Assembly (NCBI RefSeq): GCF_034376665.1
Contig: NZ_JAXMJI010000063.1
Location: forward strand, 1-20,434
DNA length: 20,434 nucleotides
Direction of reading: 5' to 3'
From: Allopontixanthobacter sp034376665
GTDB lineage: Bacteria > Pseudomonadota > Alphaproteobacteria > Sphingomonadales > Sphingomonadaceae
The first letter of the stretch is position 1. The number at the start of each line of letters is the position of its first letter. The translations under genes and the position numbers were made by a program. The notes below the pieces were generated by a model that was given only the letters and a program-made list of their open reading frames with translations, was not told where the DNA came from and searched no databases. Shown one piece after another: positions 7,608 through 16,465 of the stretch.

Positions 7608-9092
7608 CTATTCCGCCGGCTGCTCCAGCCAGCCGCCTTCGAAGCCGAGCCGTTCCAGTCCGCGGCGGATATGCGGATTCTTGCGCATGGTGCGCCATAT
7701 CAGCCCACTGCGGTGGTTTTCCATCATCGCCAGGATCGGGCCCTGGTCGATGCCGAGGTGATCGTTTGCCACCCAACCCTCAATGGGGTCGGTCTGGCCG
7801 GTGCGCGAGCCGGCTTCCACGAAGGTAAAGCTGGGATTGATCGCATCCTTGAAACCGTATTGCCCGTATAGCCGGTCACCGTATTTTTCCTTCATCGCCA
7901 TCAGCGCGGGAATGGTGACTTCGGGCGCGAAGGGGATCGAACCTCCCGCTGCGGTGGGGACAATGGTCCCATCGTCGCGCACCCGGATCGAACTGACTCC
8001 GCGAGCCATATAGGTATAGAACGTGCGCGGCTGGCCGTTGACGGTATATTCGTCCTTGGAATATTTCGGCCCGTCCGACGCGGTCCAGCCCCAGATTTCG
8101 CCGCTGTAATCGCGCCACTTGTTGGGGTTGTCCGCGCCATAAGCCCGCTGGCTCAGCGTGGCGCGGCGACTGTTCTCGAAATAGTCGATTCCCTTCGCGT
8201 CCATGAATTCGTCCCGAATGCCGCGGAAATCGATCCAGACGTGGCTGTACTGATGGCCGAACAGAGGCTCGAATTGCAGATGTTCATAGCCGTAAAACGT
8301 CCCCCAATCCTCCTCGAGTTTCGCCGCCCAGCCCTTGTCCCAGGCATCCTTGCCCACCGGATGCGTGGGGGAAGCGAGCGCCAGCACATAGACCAGCATA
8401 CCTTCATTATAGCCGATCCAGTCCGACCGGCCCCAGCCGTCCTCCGGTTTCCAGCCCATTGCTATGCCGTGCGAATCGGCGAGGTTGATCGCCTGCGTGC
8501 CGGTGGTGTTGCGCTGCGCCCAGTCCCATTCGACGCGGGTGTAGATTTTCTCAGCCAGGTCGCGGATTTCCGCCTCGACCGGGTCGCTGCGGTCGAAATA
8601 GCTTTGCGCGAACAGCGCGCCGCCGAGGAACAGCGTAGTGTCGACGGTCGAGAGTTCGGTCGTCCCATGGCGGGTGCCGTCCTCATATTTAAGGAAGTGG
8701 TAGAAAAAGCCCTTGTGGCCCGTCACTCCGCTGGAGGCGGGACCCTGGGGGGCGTTCCAGTAGAAGGCGAGGCAATCGCGGGTCCGCCGCGCAGCGTCCT
8801 CGCGCGCAACGTAGCCGCGCTCGGCGCCTATCCCGTAAGCTGTCAGCGCAAAGCCGGTCGAGGCAATCGACGAGAAAGCGCGGGTCGGCCAGCGATCGGG
8901 CGCAAGGCAGCGCTGGGTATCGGTCGTGTCCCAGAAATACTGAAACGTTCGCCGGGTCAGATCCTCGGAGAAGGCTTCCTGCGCCGCGGGGCTGGCAATT
9001 GGGGTGACGCCGGACGCTGTGCCGGTTTGCGGCATATGCACGCAGGCAGCAAGCGCGAGTGCCGATAGCGATACGAACAGACTGCGAACCAT
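7608..9092 (-). CDS. GH144-type 'glucoamylase family' lipoprotein, putative beta-1,2-glucanase
   Basis: A 494-residue (alpha/alpha)6-barrel protein of the family often labelled 'glucoamylase' (PF10091), which contains GH144. The founding Chitinophaga members of GH144 are endo-beta-1,2-glucanases, and at least one relative is an exo-sophorosidase. Family hallmarks are FQYFWDTTD near residue 50, the VDTTLFLGGAL segment, EPLFGHQYSHVWIDFRGIRD at about 265-284, IWGWTASDGPKYS, and GGSIPFAPEVTIPAL. The start is ATG 9092 (an in-frame TTG lies just before it): GAGGA at 9103-9099 is 6 bases away, and the product opens with a lipoprotein signal ending LALAAC (Cys17). It lies 67-70 bases downstream of the TonB receptor stop, across a hairpin, so the two are probably co-transcribed from the receptor promoter. 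The name 'glucoamylase' should not be taken as alpha-glucan activity. Confidence 0.85.
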   Translation of the reverse strand: MVRSLFVSLSALALAACVHMPQTGTASGVTPIASPAAQEAFSEDLTRRTFQYFWDTTDTQRCLAPDRWPTRAFSSIASTGFALTAYGIGAERGYVAREDAARRTRDCLAFYWNAPQGPASSGVTGHKGFFYHFLKYEDGTRHGTTELSTVDTTLFLGGALFAQSYFDRSDPVEAEIRDLAEKIYTRVEWDWAQRNTTGTQAINLADSHGIAMGWKPEDGWGRSDWIGYNEGMLVYVLALASPTHPVGKDAWDKGWAAKLEEDWGTFYGYEHLQFEPLFGHQYSHVWIDFRGIRDEFMDAKGIDYFENSRRATLSQRAYGADNPNKWRDYSGEIWGWTASDGPKYSKDEYTVNGQPRTFYTYMARGVSSIRVRDDGTIVPTAAGGSIPFAPEVTIPALMAMKEKYGDRLYGQYGFKDAINPSFTFVEAGSRTGQTDPIEGWVANDHLGIDQGPILAMMENHRSGLIWRTMRKNPHIRRGLERLGFEGGWLEQPAE

Positions 9093-9114
9093 CAAGTGTC
9101 CTCAAATTAGGAAA

Positions 9115-9150
9115 GCTACCGCGGCCCTGGGAGGGGCGGACCGCGGTAGC
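9115..9150 (-). terminator. Strong intercistronic hairpin between the TonB receptor and GH144 genes
   Basis: GCTACCGCGG (9115-9124) and CCGCGGTAGC (9141-9150) are perfect 10-base complementary arms around a 16-base GC-rich loop that can itself fold. Read on the minus strand, the stem follows the receptor stop by 12 bases and is followed by TTTCC, a poor T-run. It may be a partial terminator or an RNA-stabilising stem that makes the receptor more abundant than the downstream enzyme. Confidence 0.6.
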
Positions 9151-9162
9151 AGCATCGAAAGG

Positions 9163-12100
9163 CTAGAAAGAAAAGCCTGCCGAAAATTTGAACGTCCGTG
9201 GCGGATTGCCGCCGGTTCCCAGACCGTTGAGACTGCCGAACACGCCGTTGGCATCGTCCACCACGTCACGCGCGTTGGTGTTGTAGTTCGTAAAGTTCTT
9301 GTAATCGAACACGTTGATCGCATCGACGCGCAGCCTGATCCGGGCATCCTCGTTCAGGAAGCCGAGCGTGATGTATTTGGTCAACGCCAGGTCAACTTGC
9401 CGCAGAGCCCACGTGTCGGTCACGAAGAAGGGGAACCGCTCGGTATTGTCCCCCACGGTGCCGAGAATGATCCGCTCGCCGTTGGGGCCATTGCTGAAGC
9501 CCTTCAGGAACGGCGGCGATGCGAGGGTGACCTTGGCCGACAGCGTGAAGTCCCACGGCAGATCGGCAGCGCCGGCAGCCACGAACCGGTGCCGCGAAAC
9601 GCCCGATGATCGCAGAGTGGGGTAATCGTCGATCGACGGGAAATCGAGCGAGAAGGTCTCGCCAAACGCCCGGTTCTCCTCCGCTTCGGTATAGGTGTAG
9701 GTCGCGGTGACGTTCCACGGCGAGCTGGCCGAATAGCGCTTGGTCAGCTTGAGATAGGCCGAGTCTGCCGACGTGGACAGGCCGTTGTCCCCAAGAATGA
9801 TCGACCCGCGGCCTGGAGGTGCGAAACCGAAGGGCGAATCCTGGTTGGCCGGAGCCGGCGCGAAGAACGATCCGTCCGGACGGCGGTTGCCCAGCAGCCA
9901 GGCGAAGCCGTCGCGGCTTTCGATATGCTGATAGCCGACCTCGCCGTCGATCAGACCGAAGCGGCGACGCAGACCGAGACTGAACTGATCGGAATAGGGC
10001 ACTTTCAAATCGTTGTTGATGAAGCGCAGTTCCGCGCCGCCCTGCGCGCCGACCGACGCGACCAGTTGGGCGCGGCCTTCAGGCGTCAGGTAAATCGGAT
10101 CCCACACGACGCAGGTCGGGCTGGGGGTGCAATTGTTGCGGGTGTCGCCGGGAACCTGGAACCGGAAGGTGCGGGTGGAAAACGCCCCGACGCTGGTTTC
10201 CTGCTGGATGAAGTCGAACTGGTTGCGATCGTACGAACGGCCAAAACCCCCGAACAGGACGAAGCTGGATTCCTCATCGAGAATGTAGCTGAACCCGATC
10301 CGCGGCTGGAACGCGCCGGTGAAGGTTTTCCGCTGCGTTCCGTCGCTGATGTAATCGTTGATGTCGTAATCGGCGTTGACCAGGTTGGGATAGTTTGCCG
10401 GCGAAACCGCCTGCAGTGCGCTCGGCGTGGTTACGAAATTGACGTATTGCGGGGTCCGGTCGTAATCCCACCGGATACCGAGATTGAGCGTCAGCCGGTC
10501 GGTCACTTCCCAATCGTCCTGAATATACAGCCCGAGCTGGAAATTGTCGGAAGTCACGACAGGGTCGCCGCCGAGCCCGGAATCGAACCCGAACTGAACC
10601 TGATAGGGAACGGAGGTGTTGAACGTGCCGGTGTTGTTCATCGCCGCAGGATTGTACTGCGTGTTATAAAAGAACACCGGATTGGTGTTGATCAGCGAGA
10701 GGGAGTTGAGCTCCACCCACTTGGCTTTGACGCCGATCTTGATCGAGTGACCTTGCAGTCCGAAATAGGTGAGGTCGTTCTGGATGCCGTAGCCGGTCTG
10801 GCCCTTGTCCTGGAAATTGGCTCCCCCGCCCGTGCGGATGATCTGCCCGCCGAATGCGTCCTGAAACACATTGGCATTTTCGAACAGCCGCGGATTGGGC
10901 GACCAGCTGACATCTTCGTAGGTCAGCTTCAAATCGTTCACGAAGCTGTCGGTACGGTGCTCCCACCGCAGCAGTCCGCGATATTCATCGACACTCTGGT
11001 TGATTGCCGTTTCGCGCAGGTTCGAACCATTGTTGAGGCCGATTCCGGTTTCGATCCTGACCTTCAGCGATGCTTCGAACAGATCCTTGTCGGTCGGAAG
11101 AATGTCGATCTTACCGAAATAAAGATCTTCGTTGAAGGTACGGTTGAAATTCCCGAATTCTCCGTCGAAGGACGCCGGCAGGTTCTGGGTATTCTGGGTG
11201 GTGCCCGGGAAAATTTCCAACGGAACCTGCTGCCGCTTACCTTCATAGGTGACGAAGAAATGCGCGAGGTCCTTGATGATCGGCCCGCCCAACGCGCCGC
11301 CGAACTGGAAATCGCGGGTCTTGGCTTTCTCGCGTGTCTGGCTGGCATCTTCGACCGGCGTCCGCGAGCGCAGCGACTGATTGGTGAAATCGACAAACGC
11401 TTCGCCGTGGAATTCGTTGGTGCCGGATTTGGTCGAGGCAGTGATCGCGACGGAGCTTACCTGATCGAACTCAGCCTTGTAGTTGGAACCGATAACCCGG
11501 TATTCGCCCACCGCCAATTGTGGAAACGGATTGCCCTGGGTCGAATCCTGTCCAGTGATCCCGTTCTTGAGAACGAAATCCTTCTGGCCGACACCATCGA
11601 TGAAGATGTTCACCGTCCGGCTGTCCTGTGCACCGCCTTGCAGGCGGGATTGACCGTTGCCGCCGGTCACGAACTGGACGCCCGGCGCGAGGTCCGCGAA
11701 GGCCAGGAAGTTGCGGTTGTTCTGGGGCAGCTGCTCTATCTCGCGGCTGGTGATGTTGACCCCGACTTCACCCCCCTCGAACGAACGCAGCCGGGCCCCG
11801 GTGACAATAATCTCGCCCGTATCGTAGGCGGCCTGTTCCTCAGGTGTGAAATCGAAGTTGAGCACGGCGTTTTGCCCTGCGATCAGGGTGAACTCGTCGG
11901 TCCGCTTGACGCCTTCGGCCGTCTGGAGCTCAATGCGGTAGGTGCTTGGCCGAAGGGAGGGAACGTCGAAGCTGCCGTCGGGCCGTACGATCGCCGTCCT
12001 GCGGAAGCCGGAGTTCACATCGATCACGACAACTTCCGTCGCCGCAGGTGCGCCGTTGATGGTCACCGAGCCGCGCAAATTGGCGTTGGCGGATTGCGCA

Positions 12101-12210
12101 TGGGCAGGCGCCGCCATGCCGACGGCAAGTGCGCCCGTGGCAGTGCCGAGAATCAGCGCGGCAGCGAGCCGGCCCGTGATCGATGTACGATTACCAAGCG
12201 AAATGAACAT
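9163..12210 (-). CDS. Oar-like TonB-dependent receptor with N-terminal carboxypeptidase-regulatory-like domain
   Basis: A 1015-residue outer-membrane active transporter powered by TonB-ExbBD. The start is ATG 12210, preceded by GGAGGAGA. Residues 1-38 form a Sec signal ending PAHAQ. A carboxypeptidase-regulatory-like beta-sandwich follows at about 44-120 (LRGSVTINGAPAATEVVVID, RPDGSFDVPSLRPSTYRIEL), then a TonB-box-like GEIIVTGAR (132-140). The plug runs to about 270 (IEQLPQNNRNFLAFADLAPG, SRTVNIFIDGVGQ), then a 22-strand-type barrel ending in the aromatic signature FKFSAGFSF. Two Cys in NNCTPSPTC may form a loop disulfide. Proteobacterial loci like this use such receptors without a SusD partner, and none is present here. 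It is divergent from GH3 across a 206-base gap with a LacI operator, and leads GH144. The likely cargo is a large oligosaccharide. Confidence 0.93.
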   Translation of the reverse strand: MFISLGNRTSITGRLAAALILGTATGALAVGMAAPAHAQSANANLRGSVTINGAPAATEVVVIDVNSGFRRTAIVRPDGSFDVPSLRPSTYRIELQTAEGVKRTDEFTLIAGQNAVLNFDFTPEEQAAYDTGEIIVTGARLRSFEGGEVGVNITSREIEQLPQNNRNFLAFADLAPGVQFVTGGNGQSRLQGGAQDSRTVNIFIDGVGQKDFVLKNGITGQDSTQGNPFPQLAVGEYRVIGSNYKAEFDQVSSVAITASTKSGTNEFHGEAFVDFTNQSLRSRTPVEDASQTREKAKTRDFQFGGALGGPIIKDLAHFFVTYEGKRQQVPLEIFPGTTQNTQNLPASFDGEFGNFNRTFNEDLYFGKIDILPTDKDLFEASLKVRIETGIGLNNGSNLRETAINQSVDEYRGLLRWEHRTDSFVNDLKLTYEDVSWSPNPRLFENANVFQDAFGGQIIRTGGGANFQDKGQTGYGIQNDLTYFGLQGHSIKIGVKAKWVELNSLSLINTNPVFFYNTQYNPAAMNNTGTFNTSVPYQVQFGFDSGLGGDPVVTSDNFQLGLYIQDDWEVTDRLTLNLGIRWDYDRTPQYVNFVTTPSALQAVSPANYPNLVNADYDINDYISDGTQRKTFTGAFQPRIGFSYILDEESSFVLFGGFGRSYDRNQFDFIQQETSVGAFSTRTFRFQVPGDTRNNCTPSPTCVVWDPIYLTPEGRAQLVASVGAQGGAELRFINNDLKVPYSDQFSLGLRRRFGLIDGEVGYQHIESRDGFAWLLGNRRPDGSFFAPAPANQDSPFGFAPPGRGSIILGDNGLSTSADSAYLKLTKRYSASSPWNVTATYTYTEAEENRAFGETFSLDFPSIDDYPTLRSSGVSRHRFVAAGAADLPWDFTLSAKVTLASPPFLKGFSNGPNGERIILGTVGDNTERFPFFVTDTWALRQVDLALTKYITLGFLNEDARIRLRVDAINVFDYKNFTNYNTNARDVVDDANGVFGSLNGLGTGGNPPRTFKFSAGFSF

Positions 12211-12299
12211 GTTGCTCTCCTCCCAACATCGCCCCTGTTTCGGAGCTTACGCCGAACTTTCCCCCGTATCCCGGGAGTCCGTTCAATTTGTATTAAGAC

Positions 12300-12329
12300 T
12301 TGTAACCGGTTTCATATCGGCTGTATAGC
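12300..12329 (+). promoter_or_regulatory. Possible GH3 promoter overlapping operator 2
   Basis: TTGTAA (12300-12305) and TATAGC (12324-12329) are 18 bases apart, each matching four of six sigma-70 positions. The operator covers the -35-like element and half of the spacer, a classic layout for repression. The calculated start would leave a leader of roughly 80 bases before the ATG at 12417. Confidence 0.4.
12301..12314. promoter_or_regulatory. LacI-type operator 2, between the TonB receptor and GH3 genes
   Basis: TGTAACCGGTTTCA fits TGNAANCGNTTNCA at every fixed position and contains the palindrome AACCGGTT. It is the only LacI-type site in the 206-base divergent gap, 91 bases from the receptor ATG and 103 bases from the GH3 ATG. 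One repressor dimer could control both directions. Confidence 0.85.
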
Positions 12330-12416
12330 CTTGTCGTGCAAGCTTGATTCACGCCGTCCCCTCGCGCAATGGCGCAGGCCCGCCGCGTGCAGAACAAAAG
12401 ACCTGGGGAGGATTGA

Positions 12417-14762
12417 ATGCGAAAAGCCCACACATTCGGACCAGCAATGGCGTCGTTGCTGCTGATCGCTTGCGCCAGCACGCCGATGACAGGCGCTGCC
12501 ACCACCCGCACCGCTATTGCCGCCCCGATCAGCGATCGCACCGAAGTTCCCGTCTCCCCGGCGGAACCCGAATGGGCCCGCGCCAACCCTGAAATGGACG
12601 CATTCGTCAGCGACCTGATGGCAAAGATGACGCTGCAGGAAAAAATCGGCCAGCTGACCCTGCTGACGAGCAATTGGGAATCGACCGGCCCGACCATGCG
12701 CGACAGCTACAAGGAAGATATTCGCTCCGGCCGCGTCGGCGGAATCTTCAACGCCTATACCGCGGCCTACACTGCGGAACTCCAGCGCCTGGCGGTCGAT
12801 GAAACCCGCCTGAAAATCCCGCTGCTGTTCGGTTACGACGTGATTCACGGCCACCGCACGATTTTCCCCATCTCGCTCGGCGAAGCCGCATCCTGGGACC
12901 TGGCGGCGATCGAGCGCGCGGCCCGGCTGTCCGCGGTCGAGGCGAGCGCCGAGGGCATTCACTGGACGTTTTCCCCCATGGTCGACATCGCGCGAGACCC
13001 GCGCTGGGGCCGAATTTCGGAAGGCGCCGGCGAAGATGTCCACCTGGGCAGCAAGATCGCCGCTGCCCGCGTCCGCGGCTATCAGGGCGATGATCTGGCC
13101 GCCACTGACACGGTAGTTGCCACCGCCAAACATTTCGCCGCCTACGGCGCGGCGCAGGCCGGGCGCGACTATCACACGGTCGACATCAGCGAGCGCACTC
13201 TGCGGGACGTGTATCTCCCGCCGTTCAAGGCCGCAGTGGACGCCGGTGTGGGCAGTTTCATGACATCCTTCAACGAAGTCGACGGCATTCCGGCGAGCGG
13301 CAACCGGTACCTGCTCACCGATGTGCTGCGCGACAAATGGGGCTTCGACGGCTTCGTGGTAACCGATTACACCTCGATCAACGAAATGGTTCCGCACGGT
13401 TATGCGAAGGACCTCAAGCAGGCGGGCGAACAGGCGCTCAATGCCGGGGTCGACATGGATATGCAAGGCGCGGTCTATATGGACCACCTCGCCGCTTCGT
13501 TGGATGAGGGCAAGGTAGAACCCGCCGCCGTGGACCGCGCGGTGCGCCGCATCCTGGAAATGAAGTACCGGCTCGGCCTGTTCGAAGATCCCTACCGCTA
13601 TTCCGATGTCGAGCGTCAGGAAGCGGCCGTCTACCGCCCGGACATCCTGGAGGCCGCGCGCGACGTGGCGCGCCGGTCGATGGTGCTGCTGAAGAACGAG
13701 GGCGGCACTCTGCCGCTTGCCTCCTCAGCGCAGTCCATCGCCGTGATCGGACCGCTCGCCGACAGCAAGGAAGACATGATCGGTAGCTGGGCCGCCGCCG
13801 GTGACCGCCGCACCCGCCCGGTGTCCATCCTGCAAGGCATTCGCGAGCGCGCCGGAGACGGTGTGAACGTCGGTTATGCCAAGGGCGCCAGCTATGCTTA
13901 CGGTGATGCGGGCAAGGATAGCGGGTTCGCCGAGGCGCTGGCGCTCGCCCGGAAATCCGACGTGATCATCGCCGCGATGGGTGAAAGATGGGACATGACC
14001 GGGGAAGCGGCCAGCCGCACCTCGCTCGACCTGCCGGGCAACCAGCAGGCGCTGCTGGAACAGCTGGTGGCAACGGGCAAGCCGGTGGTGCTGGTTGTCC
14101 TGAGCGGACGCCCCAATTCCATCGGCTGGGCGGATGAAAACGTGCCCGCCATCCTCCACGCCTGGTACCCCGGCACGATGGGCGGCCATGCGGTCGCCGA
14201 TGTGCTGTTCGGGGATTACAATCCCTCGGGCAAGCTGCCGGTCACCTTTCCGCGCAACGTCGGCCAGGTGCCGATCCATTACGACATGAAGAACACCGGT
14301 CGGCCGATCGAGCTCGGCGAGGCGAATGCGAAATATGTTTCGCGCTATCTCAACACGCCCAACACCCCGCTCTACCGCTTCGGCCACGGCCTCAGCTACA
14401 CCAGCTTCCGCTATTCGCCTGTGACATTGAGCGCCGCCAGTATGGCCGCCAGGGGTTCGCTGACGGCCAGCGCGACCATCACCAACACCGGCAAGGTTGC
14501 GGGCGAGGAAGTGGTCCAGCTCTATGTCCGCGATCTGGTCGGATCGGTCACGCGCCCGGTGCAGGAACTGAAGGGGTTCGAAAAAATCTCCCTCGCCCCG
14601 GGGGAAAGCCGCACGGTCAGCTTCACCCTGCGGCCCGCAGACCTGGCCTTCACCCGCGCGGACATGAGCTTCGGATGGGAACCGGGCGAGTTCCAGCTGT
14701 GGATCGCGCCCGTTTCCGGTGCCTCCGCGAGCGTCCCGGCCGGGTTCGCCATCGCGGAGTAA
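12417..14762 (+). CDS. GH3 beta-glucosidase lipoprotein (BglX-like)
   Basis: A 781-residue retaining exo-beta-glucosidase of family GH3. GGGGAGGA precedes the ATG at 12417. The N-terminus is a lipoprotein signal ending LLLIAC (Cys19). The TIM-barrel domain contains GYDVIHGHRTIFP (Asp141 for substrate O-contacts), DPRWGRISEGAGED, AKHF (Lys238-His239) and the nucleophile Asp317 in GFVVTDYTS. The (alpha/beta)6 sandwich includes GEAASRTSLDLPGNQQ and the YNPSGKLPVTFP turn. A fibronectin type III-like domain at about 690-770 (EVVQLYVRDLVGSVTRPVQELKGF) completes the BglX three-domain plan. The sulfatase gene follows after 5 bases, so they form one operon. GH3 partners of GH144 in Bacteroides prefer beta-1,2-gluco-oligosaccharides; that specificity here is inference. 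General aryl-beta-glucosidase activity is the conservative call. Confidence 0.93.
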   Translation: MRKAHTFGPAMASLLLIACASTPMTGAATTRTAIAAPISDRTEVPVSPAEPEWARANPEMDAFVSDLMAKMTLQEKIGQLTLLTSNWESTGPTMRDSYKEDIRSGRVGGIFNAYTAAYTAELQRLAVDETRLKIPLLFGYDVIHGHRTIFPISLGEAASWDLAAIERAARLSAVEASAEGIHWTFSPMVDIARDPRWGRISEGAGEDVHLGSKIAAARVRGYQGDDLAATDTVVATAKHFAAYGAAQAGRDYHTVDISERTLRDVYLPPFKAAVDAGVGSFMTSFNEVDGIPASGNRYLLTDVLRDKWGFDGFVVTDYTSINEMVPHGYAKDLKQAGEQALNAGVDMDMQGAVYMDHLAASLDEGKVEPAAVDRAVRRILEMKYRLGLFEDPYRYSDVERQEAAVYRPDILEAARDVARRSMVLLKNEGGTLPLASSAQSIAVIGPLADSKEDMIGSWAAAGDRRTRPVSILQGIRERAGDGVNVGYAKGASYAYGDAGKDSGFAEALALARKSDVIIAAMGERWDMTGEAASRTSLDLPGNQQALLEQLVATGKPVVLVVLSGRPNSIGWADENVPAILHAWYPGTMGGHAVADVLFGDYNPSGKLPVTFPRNVGQVPIHYDMKNTGRPIELGEANAKYVSRYLNTPNTPLYRFGHGLSYTSFRYSPVTLSAASMAARGSLTASATITNTGKVAGEEVVQLYVRDLVGSVTRPVQELKGFEKISLAPGESRTVSFTLRPADLAFTRADMSFGWEPGEFQLWIAPVSGASASVPAGFAIAE

Positions 14763-14767
14763 AGCCG

Positions 14768-16444
14768 ATGTCCCGAATGCTTGTCTTCGCCGCCGCTGCA
14801 ATCAGCCTGACGGTATCGGGCTGCGCCAAACTGGAGCAGCCCGGCAATGTCGCTCCGCTTTCGCCAGCCGCGCAAAAGGCCCGGCCCAACATCGTGTTCA
14901 TCATGTCGGACGATCACGCCTATCAGGCGGTCTCCGCCTACGGCTCCGAAATCTCGCGGCTGGCGCCAACCCCGAACATCGACCGCATCGCGCAGCGCGG
15001 CGCGTTGTTCGAAAACAGCTATGTCACCAATTCGCTGTGCGGGCCGAGCCGGGCGACCATGCTGACCGGCCAGTTCAGCCACATGCACGGCTTCACGAAG
15101 AACGGTCAGAAGTACGACAATGAGCGGTGGAACTGGCCGCGCGCGCTGGGCCAGTCGGGATACCAGACCGCGCTGTTCGGCAAATGGCACCTCAACTATT
15201 CGCCCGAAGGTGCCGGGTTCGACACCTGGAAGGTGCTCGACGATCAGGGCAAATACTACAATCCCGACGTGATCACCCCCTCCGGACGCAGCGTGGTGGA
15301 AGGTTACGCCACCGACATCGTGACCGAACAGAGCCTGCAATGGCTGGAACAGGAGCGCGACCCCGACCGGCCCTTCGCTCTGCTCATCCACCACAAGGCG
15401 CCGCACCGCAATTTCATGCCTGCGATCCGCCATCTGCAGAAATATCTCGGGACGGAGTTTCCGATCCCGACCAATTATTTCGACCATTACGATGGCCGGC
15501 CAGCCGCCGAAGCGCAGGAAATGAACATCTACCGCGATATGTTCGAAGGCCACGACTTGAAGATGACCACCGGGGTCGGCTCGAAGGAATTGCGCGAGAA
15601 CCCGTGGAAGGATGATTTCGACCGCATGACGCCTAAGCAACGCGCGGAATATTTCAGCGCGCTGCAGCCGAGCAACGACGCGATGAACGCCGCCGACATG
15701 AGCGAGCGCGACATGGCGCTGTGGAAATACCAGCGGTACATGAGCGAATATCTCGGCACCGTCGCGGCGGTGGATGACAGTGTCGGCCGCGTACTCGACT
15801 GGCTGGAGGCCAATGGTCTCGATGAAAACACCATCGTGGTCTATACGTCAGACCAGGGTTTCTACCTTGGCGAGCACGGCTGGTTCGACAAGCGCTTCAT
15901 GTATGAGGAATCGCTGCGGACCCCGCTGCTGATCCAGTATCCCGGCCATATCGCGCCGGGCACAAGGGTGACCGCTCCGGTGCAGAACGTCGATTATGCC
16001 CCGACGTTCCTTGAACTGGCCGGACTGGCCGCGCAGCCGAGCATTCAGGGCCGCAGCCTGATTGAAATGTTCGACGGTTCCCCGCCTGCAGACTGGCGGG
16101 AGGATATCTATTACCACTATTACGAATATCCCGGCTTCCATGCGGTGCGCGCGCATTACGGCGTGCGGACGGACCGTTACAAGCTGATCCGGTTCTACGG
16201 CGATATCAACACTTGGGAATTCTACGATCTGGAAACCGATCCGGCCGAAATGCACAACCGGATCGGCGACCCGAAGGTGCAGCCGCTGATCGCCGACCTC
16301 AAGGCGCGGCTGAAGAAACTCCGCGCACGATACCGCGACGACAGCGGCCCTTCGGTCGATTCTCCGCTGGCGCTCGCATCGGCCATGGCCAAGGGACGCC
16401 GCGATGCGGAGGCAGCTGCCGGCGTGAGCCATCACGCGCATTGA
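14768..16444 (+). CDS. Type I (S1 family) sulfatase lipoprotein
   Basis: A 558-residue formylglycine-dependent sulfatase of the alkaline phosphatase superfamily. The start is ATG 14768: GGAG at the end of GH3 lies 8 bases upstream, and the product begins with a lipoprotein signal ending LTVSGC (Cys19). The metal-binding Asp48-Asp49 lie in IVFIMSDDHAYQ. The maturation motif is Cys91-Gly-Pro-Ser-Arg95 in NSLCGPSRATMLTG, so Cys91 should be oxidised to formylglycine. Further metal and sulfate contacts are in FGKWH, HHKAPH and TSDQGFYLGEHGWFDKRF (Asp362-Gln363). That last motif resembles bacterial N-acetylglucosamine-6-sulfatase-like S1 members, but I cannot fix the subfamily. No maturase gene is visible in the window. 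The related phosphonate monoesterases also use a CxPSR Cys, so a phosphodiester substrate is a minor alternative. Confidence 0.92.
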   Translation: MSRMLVFAAAAISLTVSGCAKLEQPGNVAPLSPAAQKARPNIVFIMSDDHAYQAVSAYGSEISRLAPTPNIDRIAQRGALFENSYVTNSLCGPSRATMLTGQFSHMHGFTKNGQKYDNERWNWPRALGQSGYQTALFGKWHLNYSPEGAGFDTWKVLDDQGKYYNPDVITPSGRSVVEGYATDIVTEQSLQWLEQERDPDRPFALLIHHKAPHRNFMPAIRHLQKYLGTEFPIPTNYFDHYDGRPAAEAQEMNIYRDMFEGHDLKMTTGVGSKELRENPWKDDFDRMTPKQRAEYFSALQPSNDAMNAADMSERDMALWKYQRYMSEYLGTVAAVDDSVGRVLDWLEANGLDENTIVVYTSDQGFYLGEHGWFDKRFMYEESLRTPLLIQYPGHIAPGTRVTAPVQNVDYAPTFLELAGLAAQPSIQGRSLIEMFDGSPPADWREDIYYHYYEYPGFHAVRAHYGVRTDRYKLIRFYGDINTWEFYDLETDPAEMHNRIGDPKVQPLIADLKARLKKLRARYRDDSGPSVDSPLALASAMAKGRRDAEAAAGVSHHAH

Positions 16445-16465
16445 GCGCGGCGAAATACGGAAAAA

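Noticed and set aside
12339..12346. CAAGCTTG palindrome near operator 2, considered as a second operator
   Set aside because: The central bases are GC rather than CG and the half-site spacing does not fit TGNAANCGNTTNCA.
9925..12465. Very long plus-strand open frame (about 846 codons) opposite the TonB receptor gene
   Set aside because: It is antisense to a gene with unmistakable signal peptide, TonB-box-like motif and barrel, has no recognisable domain, and long antisense frames are common in GC-rich coding DNA.
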